Source: Pelotomaculum sp. UBA5255
Lineage (GTDB): Bacteria > Bacillota > Desulfotomaculia > Desulfotomaculales > Pelotomaculaceae
Direction: 5' to 3'
Assembly: GCA_002408725.1 (NCBI GenBank)
Contig: DHTR01000024.1
Location: forward strand, 450-11,808
Length of the DNA: 11,359 nt
Part shown: piece after piece, positions 6,017-11,359 of the stretch
How the letters are laid out: each line of letters opens with the position of its first letter
How positions within the stretch are numbered: position 1 is the stretch's first letter
Program-made: the position numbers and the translations under genes
The notes under the pieces: generated by a model
What the model saw: only the letters and a program-made list of their open reading frames with translations
Told to the model about the DNA's origin: nothing
Database searches by the model: none

Positions 6017-7156
6017 ATGAACGAAGTACTACCCCTGGCCCGCTTAATGCAGGGCAACGAAGCCATCGTTGAAGGCGCCCTGGCGGCAGGCGCGCGCTTT
6101 TTTGCCGGGTATCCCATTACCCCGTCCACGGAAATCGCCGAATTGTTTTCCGATAAACTCCCCCCCCTTGGGGGCAAGTTTATCCAGATGGAGGATGAGC
6201 TGGCCAGCATGGCCGCCGTTATCGGCGCCTCTCTTGCCGGTAAAAAATCCATGACAGCCACCAGTGGCCCCGGCTTTTCACTTAAACAGGAAAACCTTGG
6301 CTTTGCCGCTATTGCAGAGGTCCCCTGCGTGGTTGTAAATGTTCAGCGATTCGGCCCGAGCACAGGCATTCCCACGGCGCCGGGTCAGGGAGATATTATG
6401 CAGGCTCGCTGGGGAACCCACGGAGACCACCCTATTATCGCTCTCTATCCTGACTCCGTGCAGGAATCTTATTCTTTAACGGTGCAGGCTTTTAACTTAT
6501 CAGAAAAATTCAGGACACCTGTTATTCTTCTCACAGACGAAGTTATCGGGCACCTGCGGGAGCGGGTTTCTCTACCCGGACCCGGCGAAATAGAGGTCGT
6601 TAACCGCAAAAAACCCCCGGCGGGGCTAAAAAATTACAAGCCCTACCAACCCGGCGAGGACGGTGTTCCGGTTTTGGCCAACTTTTGCGAGGGCTACCGC
6701 TTTCACGTTACGAGCCTGGTTCATGACGAAAGCGGCGCCCCCACCACCAACCCCGCTCTGGCGGAAAAACTTATTCATCGCCTGCATGACAAAATTATGA
6801 ACCATCTTGACGAAATTGTCCTGAGCGAGTCCTACCAGACCGACGACGCTGAAATAATTGTGATTGCCTACGGCGCAGTTTCCCGTTCCGCAAGGCGGGC
6901 GGTGAAGGAAGCCCGGGCGGCAGGCATTAAAGCAGGCCTTTTTAGACCCATTACCATTTGGCCTTTCCCGGAAAAAGAGGTAGCGTTTCTTTCCCGGCAG
7001 GCCCGCGCCATAATTGTTCCCGAAATGAATATGGGGCAGCTCAAGCTTGAAGTAGAACGCGCAGCCAAGGGCAACACCAGGGTAACCGGTGTCAATAAAG
7101 TTAACGGCGAGTTGATAACTCCCTTAGAAATCCTTGCTTCGATCAAATCGTTATAG
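6017..7156 (+). CDS. korA: 2-oxoglutarate (2-oxoacid):ferredoxin oxidoreductase, alpha subunit
   Basis: Alpha subunit of a CoA-acylating 2-oxoacid:ferredoxin oxidoreductase; it supplies the pyrimidine-side TPP domain and a transketolase C-terminal-like domain. The loop GYPITPSTEI at residues 31-40 is the substrate/TPP loop of this family. TSGPGFSLKQENLGF and GPSTGIPTAPGQGD (near residue 114) are KorA/VorA-type hallmarks. The length of 379 residues is normal for a separate alpha chain with no gamma fusion. ATG at 6017 abuts the korD stop, and its ribosome binding site GGAGGTG lies inside korD. The substrate is most likely 2-oxoglutarate, by subunit order and sequence; branched-chain 2-oxoacids cannot be excluded. 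Confidence 0.93.
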   Translation: MNEVLPLARLMQGNEAIVEGALAAGARFFAGYPITPSTEIAELFSDKLPPLGGKFIQMEDELASMAAVIGASLAGKKSMTATSGPGFSLKQENLGFAAIAEVPCVVVNVQRFGPSTGIPTAPGQGDIMQARWGTHGDHPIIALYPDSVQESYSLTVQAFNLSEKFRTPVILLTDEVIGHLRERVSLPGPGEIEVVNRKKPPAGLKNYKPYQPGEDGVPVLANFCEGYRFHVTSLVHDESGAPTTNPALAEKLIHRLHDKIMNHLDEIVLSESYQTDDAEIIVIAYGAVSRSARRAVKEARAAGIKAGLFRPITIWPFPEKEVAFLSRQARAIIVPEMNMGQLKLEVERAAKGNTRVTGVNKVNGELITPLEILASIKSL

Positions 7157-7158
7157 GA

Positions 7159-7980
7159 ATGGGTGAACCAAAAGTGCAGGAAGAAATCCAAAAATATTTT
7201 CGTAATGACAAGCTCCCCCACATCTGGTGCGCAGGCTGCGGCAACGGCATCGTATTGGGCGCCCTGGTCCGGGCTTTAGACAAGATCGGTTGCGATCAGA
7301 ATAACACCGTGATCGTATCGGGCATAGGCTGTTCCTCCAGAGCAAGCGGATACTTAGACTTTAATACTCTACACACCACCCACGGGAGGGCGCTGGCTTT
7401 TGCTACCGGAATCAAGTTCGCCCGCCCGGAAATAAAGGTTATTGTACTGATGGGCGACGGCGATGCAGCCGCTATCGGCGGAAATCACTTTATCCACGCA
7501 GCCAGGCGCAATATCGACCTGACCGCCATCATCTTCAACAACAGTATTTACGGCATGACGGGCGGGCAGTATTCACCCCTGACCCCACAAAACTCCCGCG
7601 CCTCCACCGCATCCAGGGGAACAATGGAACGCCCCTTTGACATGACGGAACTGGCCAGGGTGGCGGGGGCCACATACACCGCACGGGCTACCACCTACCA
7701 TGTCAACCTGCTCTCTAAATTGATTTGTGATGGTGCAAATCATAAAGGCTTCAGCTTCATTGAAGCGGTTACGGCCTGTCCGGTTGCATTCGGACGGAGG
7801 AATAAAATGGGAAGCCCCTACGATATGCTGATGTGGCAAAAAGAACACGGGGTACCGGTGCAAAAAGCTGAAAAGCTTACGCCGGAGGAGTTGCAGGGCA
7901 AGTTCGTCATCGGCGAGCTTTATAGGACAGAGGCTCCTGAATTTACCGAAACATACCAGCGGTTAATCGAAGGAGCATAA
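7159..7980 (+). CDS. korB: 2-oxoglutarate (2-oxoacid):ferredoxin oxidoreductase, beta subunit
   Basis: Beta subunit with the diphosphate-side TPP domain and the proximal [4Fe-4S] cluster. Four cysteines (C24, C27, C58, C207) have the spacing of cluster ligands in structurally known relatives. The TPP/Mg motif starts at GDGD (residues 99-102) and ends in IIFNNSIYGMTGGQ. The length of 273 residues is typical. ATG at 7159 is only two bases after the korA stop and lacks a strong Shine-Dalgarno, so translation probably depends on coupling to korA. This subunit with KorA forms the catalytic core, oxidising a 2-oxoacid with CoA to acyl-CoA, CO2 and two reduced ferredoxin electrons, or running in reverse for CO2 fixation. 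Confidence 0.94.
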   Translation: MGEPKVQEEIQKYFRNDKLPHIWCAGCGNGIVLGALVRALDKIGCDQNNTVIVSGIGCSSRASGYLDFNTLHTTHGRALAFATGIKFARPEIKVIVLMGDGDAAAIGGNHFIHAARRNIDLTAIIFNNSIYGMTGGQYSPLTPQNSRASTASRGTMERPFDMTELARVAGATYTARATTYHVNLLSKLICDGANHKGFSFIEAVTACPVAFGRRNKMGSPYDMLMWQKEHGVPVQKAEKLTPEELQGKFVIGELYRTEAPEFTETYQRLIEGA

Positions 7981-8003
7981 CGATATCCAAGGAGGAACGA
8001 TTT

Positions 8004-8549
8004 ATGTCACAAACCAGTGAAATTCTTTTAAGCGGTTCAGGTGGCCAGGGGCTGATCCTGGCAGGGCAAATACTTGCTGAAGCTGTCGTCAGGGACGGAA
8101 AAAACACCGTGCAGACTCAGTCCTACGGACCGGAAGCCCGGGGAGGAGCCAGTAAGGCGGAAGTGATTATCAGCAATGAAGAGATTGATTACCCTAAGGT
8201 AACAAAACCTGATATCCTGCTGGTAATGAGTCAGGAGGCGCTGAATCGTTACGCAGGCCAATTGAACCCGGGCGGGACGCTGATCGTTGACAGCACCTAT
8301 ATCCTGGATCCGCTTCCAACCGAAAACAAAGTAATCTCGGCGCCGTACAGCCGCATCGCCAAAGAGTCCCTGGGCAAAGAGATGGTGGCCAACGTGGTGG
8401 CCCTGGGAGCCCTGGTTGCTTTGACCGGCGTGGTTACCCTGGAGTCTTTAAAATCGGCTTTAATGTCCCGCATTCCCCCGGGAACAGAGGCTTTGAACAA
8501 CAAAGCTCTTGAACTGGGCTGGAAGAGCGTCAGCCAGGCAGCTGCCTAA
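8004..8549 (+). CDS. korC: 2-oxoglutarate (2-oxoacid):ferredoxin oxidoreductase, gamma subunit
   Basis: Gamma subunit, a Rossmann-like domain that contributes to CoA binding and complex assembly. GSGGQG at residues 11-16 and the segment reading SYGPEARGGASKAEVIIS, starting near residue 40, are the family landmarks. The 181-residue length is normal for the stand-alone gamma chain. ATG at 8004 follows AAGGAGGAACG with good spacing, 23 bases after korB. It is the last gene of the kor operon; the next 263 bases hold paired hairpins ending in an intrinsic terminator before the regulator gene. Confidence 0.93.
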   Translation: MSQTSEILLSGSGGQGLILAGQILAEAVVRDGKNTVQTQSYGPEARGGASKAEVIISNEEIDYPKVTKPDILLVMSQEALNRYAGQLNPGGTLIVDSTYILDPLPTENKVISAPYSRIAKESLGKEMVANVVALGALVALTGVVTLESLKSALMSRIPPGTEALNNKALELGWKSVSQAAA

Positions 8550-8609
8550 AAGCCCGTTCCCGAGCCAACAAAGGGACCCCAAAGAGCATCCAAGGCAACA
8601 CATCGGCCA

Positions 8610-8649
8610 CCCCTTCAGGCGGTCAAAAAAGTTTTTAACCGCCTGAAGG
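8610..8649 (+). repeat. 12-bp hairpin downstream of korC (arms A and B)
   Basis: CCTTCAGGCGGT (8612-8623) pairs perfectly with ACCGCCTGAAGG (8638-8649). After one C-A mismatch, the A-run (8625-8630) and T-run (8632-8636) can add a few more pairs. No T-tract follows, so it is not a standard terminator. Its left arm, extended to CCCCTTCAGGCGGT (8610-8623), can pair with a third copy at 8703-8716. Confidence 0.8.
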
Positions 8650-8700
8650 AACATTAGAATTTTGACATACCCTCAACAATTACATTTTTTGAGCAGCCTG

Positions 8701-8735
8701 AAACCGCCTGAAGGGGCGGTTTGCTTCTATTTTTT
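8701..8735 (+). terminator. Intrinsic terminator between korC and the regulator gene
   Basis: AAACCGCC (8701-8708) pairs with GGCGGTTT (8715-8722) around the loop TGAAGG, followed by GCTTCTA and six T at 8730-8735. It should end kor transcripts. Its left arm and loop contain the third copy of the 12-base element ACCGCCTGAAGG, so formation of this hairpin may compete with pairing to 8610-8623. Confidence 0.75.
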
Positions 8736-8812
8736 CAAACGGGTAGGAAAATTATTCACATAGTGAGAATATGATAGTGATTGAGTATTTTATTGCGGGG
8801 AGCTGCAAATGA

Positions 8813-10609
8813 ATGACCAGGCTAGGGCAGGTTAGTGAAAGCGGGCAGAAAGTAGCCGAGGCGATAGCCACCGTGCTGAAGATAGAGGTAGAAATTATTG
8901 ATACGGACCTGGTGCGCATAGCGGGTACCGGAATTGTCCGAAACGATGTTGGGTCCCGTCTTTTGCGCGGTCTTGTAAACAAGCACGTTCTGCAAACAGG
9001 CAACCATATTTTTATTAATGAAGCCGGGTTCCACGAGATATGCCTTTCCTGCCCCCTGACCGGGCAGTGCTTTTACAAGGCCTCGATTGTTTACCCCATT
9101 ACGGCCGGGACTGAAACCATCGGAACGGTCAGCCTGATTGCCTTTAACGAGGACCAGAAGGAAACGCTGGGCACCAATACCGATTCCTTGATCGAGTTTA
9201 TTGGTAGAATGGCCGACCTCATCAGTAGCAAGGCCCTGGAGCGGGAAATCCTGACTGAGCGGATGGTCATGGCCAACCGACTGGAGGCCGTCGTTGACTC
9301 CGTTGACGAGGGAGTTATAGCTGTTAACAGTGAGGGTATCATCACCCACTTCAACCGTTCTGCAGAACGGATTTTTGGGACCAGAAAAAGGTTCTTGATT
9401 GGAAAAGATTCAAAAGAGGTACTCCCCTCCCTACCCCTGGAGGAGGCGTTGCAGGACGGCAAGGGGTTTCACTCCAGGGAAGTGTTTATTAATTACGAGG
9501 GGCGCAAGCTCCACCTGCTCAGCACCGTTAAACCTATCAAGCTTGAAAACGGGCAGGTTTTCGGCTTAGTGGCCTCACTTCGGGACTTCAAAGAAACACA
9601 AAAGCTGGCTTATGAAATTATGAATACACAGGACATGATCGATTTTGAAGATATCGTAGGGATAAGCCAGCCACTGATGGCAGTTAAAACCAAGGCACAA
9701 AAAGTCGCCCCCAGCAACTCCACTATCCTGATAGCAGGGGAAAGCGGCACCGGTAAAGAGGTGTTTGCAAGGGCCATTCATGCTTCGGGGCCGCACGGCC
9801 ACAAGCCGTTTATTGCCATAAACTGCGGCGCCATGCCTGAAAACTTGCTGGAAATCGAGCTTTTCGGTTATGACGAAACGGCTTTCCCAGGGGCTAAGCG
9901 GGGCGGCAAGCCGGGTAAATTTGAGCTGGCCAACGACGGCACCATTTTTTTAGATGAAATCGGCAACATGTCTCTTTACCTGCAAACCAAACTTCTAAGG
10001 GTCTTGAAAGAGCGCAGGCTTGAGCGGGTTGGCGGCACCCGCGTGATCCCTGTCGATACAAGAGTGATCGCTGCAACCAATCGCGATCTCCGGGAGATGA
10101 TCCGGAAAAACATTTTCAGGGACGACCTTTATTACCTTCTTAGCGTTATCCCCCTGGTCATACCTCCTTTACGCGTAAGGCAGGAGGATATCCCCCTGCT
10201 CCTTGAGTTTTACATGAAACGCTTCAGCAAGCTGCTTGGTAAAGGGATCACAGGGTTCACCAGTGAAGCTTTAAACATCTGCATGAATTACTACTGGCCG
10301 GGCAATGTGAGAGAGCTGGTCTACGCCGTGGAGTACGCTATTAACCTGGAGGAAAGCAACGACATCACTGTCGAAAGCCTCCCCCAGGCCTTGCGGGAGA
10401 CAACCAAAAAGGGCATTCCCAACGACATCACCAGTGAAGGCCGCCTGTTGCCGCTGGCCCAGCTGGAGAAGGAGGCAATTATTACAGCGCTGGACAGGTA
10501 TGGCTGGTCGGATGAAGGGAAAACCAGGGCCGCCAGGGTGCTGGGCATCAGCCGGGCTACCATTTACCGAAAAATTCAACGGTACGGCCTGAAGCCTGAC
10601 CGAGAATAA
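8813..10609 (+). CDS. PAS/AAA+/Fis-type transcription regulator (sigma-54 activator family, atypical)
   Basis: Enhancer-binding-protein architecture in 598 residues. Residues 1-145 are a sensory region of unclear fold with C77, C80 and C86 (CX2CX5C). About 155-260 is a PAS domain (VDSVDEGVIAVNSEG near its start). About 285-520 is the AAA+ domain, with Walker A GESGTGKE at 309-316 and Walker B GTIFLDEI at 376-383. About 550-598 is a Fis-type helix-turn-helix (GKTRAARVLGISRATIYRK). The loop normally reading GAFTGA reads TAFPGA (356-361), and the usual FREDLYYRLN segment reads FRDDLYYLLS, so one conserved arginine is L442. ATP-site motifs are intact, but sigma-54 contact may be altered. ATG at 8813 follows GGGGAG; an in-frame TGA at 8810-8812 excludes a longer form. 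The target is unknown; the adjacent kor operon is the nearest candidate. Confidence 0.92.
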   Translation: MTRLGQVSESGQKVAEAIATVLKIEVEIIDTDLVRIAGTGIVRNDVGSRLLRGLVNKHVLQTGNHIFINEAGFHEICLSCPLTGQCFYKASIVYPITAGTETIGTVSLIAFNEDQKETLGTNTDSLIEFIGRMADLISSKALEREILTERMVMANRLEAVVDSVDEGVIAVNSEGIITHFNRSAERIFGTRKRFLIGKDSKEVLPSLPLEEALQDGKGFHSREVFINYEGRKLHLLSTVKPIKLENGQVFGLVASLRDFKETQKLAYEIMNTQDMIDFEDIVGISQPLMAVKTKAQKVAPSNSTILIAGESGTGKEVFARAIHASGPHGHKPFIAINCGAMPENLLEIELFGYDETAFPGAKRGGKPGKFELANDGTIFLDEIGNMSLYLQTKLLRVLKERRLERVGGTRVIPVDTRVIAATNRDLREMIRKNIFRDDLYYLLSVIPLVIPPLRVRQEDIPLLLEFYMKRFSKLLGKGITGFTSEALNICMNYYWPGNVRELVYAVEYAINLEESNDITVESLPQALRETTKKGIPNDITSEGRLLPLAQLEKEAIITALDRYGWSDEGKTRAARVLGISRATIYRKIQRYGLKPDRE

Positions 10610-10654
10610 TGAAACCGTTTTAATGAATGCCTAAAATACCTACAATTACCGTAA

Positions 10655-10687
10655 AAGAACCCGCTGCCTGTACGCCAGCGGGTTCTT
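10655..10687. terminator. Terminator between the regulator gene and leuS (convergent)
   Basis: AAGAACCCGCTG (10655-10666) pairs perfectly with CAGCGGGTTCTT (10676-10687) around a 9-base loop. On the minus strand the stem runs into TTCTTTT, giving a U-tract for leuS. On the plus strand the following bases are only moderately T-rich (AGCACTCTTATTTTA), so it is best suited to leuS but probably serves both genes. Confidence 0.85.
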
Positions 10688-10744
10688 AGCACTCTTATTT
10701 TAACACTTGCCGGGCAGAATTGTCTTATAATCGGACGACACTGC

Positions 10745-11359
10745 TCACTTGACCACAATATTAACCAGTTTCCCGGGAACCGGAATAATCTTGATAATTT
10801 TCTTGCCTTCCAGCAGCTTTAATATTTTCGGATCCTTAAGGACTTTCTCCTGCATTTTGTCGGGGGTCAGATTCGCCGGGACCAGCAGTCGTTCGCGCAC
10901 TTTACCGTTAATCTGCACGACAATAGTAATTTCATCTTCCTGGATGGCCCCGGGGTCGTAGGCCGGCCAGGGATGCAGATGGATGCTTCCCTCATGGCCT
11001 GTGGCCTCCCAGATTTCTTCGGTAATGTGCGGCGCAAACGGAGCCAGCAGGAGCAGCAGGCTGTCCAGGGCTTCCCGTAAAACGGCCGGGCTGCGGTCTG
11101 TTTCAGGGATTTCCTTGTACTGGTAAAGCGCATTTACCATTTCCATAATAGCGCTGACCGCCGTATTAAAGTTAAAGCGGCTGCTGATATCGTCCGTTAC
11201 CTTTTTAATGGTTCTGTGGGTAATTCTGCGCATTTCCCGGTTGGCTCCTACTAGGTTAGCGGCAGGCGCTAATGGCACACCCTTGAGGAAATCGGCCAAT
11301 GGCACCGCCAGGCGCCAGACCCTTTTCAGGAAGCGGTAGCACCCCTCCACCCCCTTGTC
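10745..11359 (-). CDS. leuS: Leucyl-tRNA synthetase, C-terminal part (cut by window end)
   Basis: Charges tRNA-Leu with leucine in the cytoplasm. Only about 204 C-terminal residues are in the window; the frame stays open to the last base (DKGVEGCYRFLKRVWRL at the edge), so the gene continues beyond 11359. The visible part is the anticodon-binding helical bundle (PFAPHITEEIWE in the middle) and the small C-terminal domain (VQINGKVRERLLVP, then a Lys-rich end). The catalytic HIGH and KMSKS motifs and the editing domain lie outside. The stop TGA is at 10745-10747, followed by a good terminator. The GTG at 11348-11350 is an internal valine, not a start. It is convergent with the regulator and has no evident functional link to the other genes. 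Confidence 0.95.
   Translation of the reverse strand, partial: DKGVEGCYRFLKRVWRLAVPLADFLKGVPLAPAANLVGANREMRRITHRTIKKVTDDISSRFNFNTAVSAIMEMVNALYQYKEIPETDRSPAVLREALDSLLLLLAPFAPHITEEIWEATGHEGSIHLHPWPAYDPGAIQEDEITIVVQINGKVRERLLVPANLTPDKMQEKVLKDPKILKLLEGKKIIKIIPVPGKLVNIVVK

Noticed and set aside
8662..8690. TTGACA (8662-8667) as a promoter for the regulator gene
   Set aside because: The 17-base spacing leads to a T-run with no -10 box, and the intrinsic terminator at 8701-8735 lies directly downstream.
8610..8716. CRISPR-like array from the repeated 12-base element
   Set aside because: There are only three short copies, one inverted, with unequal spacing; they form hairpins and a terminator instead.
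8761..8780. Direct repeat TAGTGA (8761-8766 and 8775-8780) and the small dyad TCACATAGTGA before the regulator
   Set aside because: The units are too short, in AT-rich DNA, to support a binding site without comparative data.

Overview
The window looks like chromosome from an anaerobic, spore-forming type of Firmicute, most like the Desulfotomaculum/Pelotomaculum branch of Peptococcaceae. This is inferred from strong GGAGG-type ribosome binding sites, a mixed base composition with AT-rich intergenic DNA, an [FeFe] hydrogenase, a ferredoxin-dependent 2-oxoacid oxidoreductase, a YetF/DUF421 protein and a ComEA. No rRNA, tRNA, CRISPR array or transposase was seen.

Layout. Positions 1-218 are a leader with a GC-rich inverted repeat and a good candidate -24/-12 (sigma-54) promoter. 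Positions 219-3867 hold a three-gene operon: a Tat-exported lipoprotein [FeFe] hydrogenase, a HybA-like four-cluster ferredoxin and a HybB/NrfD-type membrane protein. A bidirectional terminator at about 3872-3905 follows. On the minus strand lie comEA (3978-4634) and a DUF421 membrane protein (4806-5474). An AT-rich divergent promoter region (5475-5797) leads into korDABC (5798-8549) on the plus strand. A structured intergenic stretch (8550-8812) with three copies of a 12-base element comes next, ending in an intrinsic terminator. Then come a PAS/AAA+/Fis-type regulator of the sigma-54 activator family (8813-10609), a terminator shared with the convergent neighbour, and the 3' end of leuS (10745 to beyond 11359, minus strand).

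How the genes may work together. The hydrogenase operon would place H2 chemistry outside the cytoplasmic membrane and exchange electrons with the quinone pool or a membrane partner through the HybA/HybB-like pair. KorDABC would interconvert 2-oxoglutarate (or a related 2-oxoacid), CoA and CO2 with reduced ferredoxin in the cytoplasm. Both belong to the low-potential electron economy of anaerobes, and hydrogen turnover is central to syntrophic or sulfate-reducing relatives.

The most unusual points are three. The regulator has lost the canonical GAFTGA sequence and one of the two conserved arginines after the AAA+ sensor region, so it may not activate sigma-54 normally, although a sigma-54-like promoter is present in the same window. 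The intergenic region before it can fold in two mutually exclusive ways, one of which destroys the terminator. The hydrogenase combines an [FeFe] active-site subunit with partners typical of exported [NiFe] enzymes.
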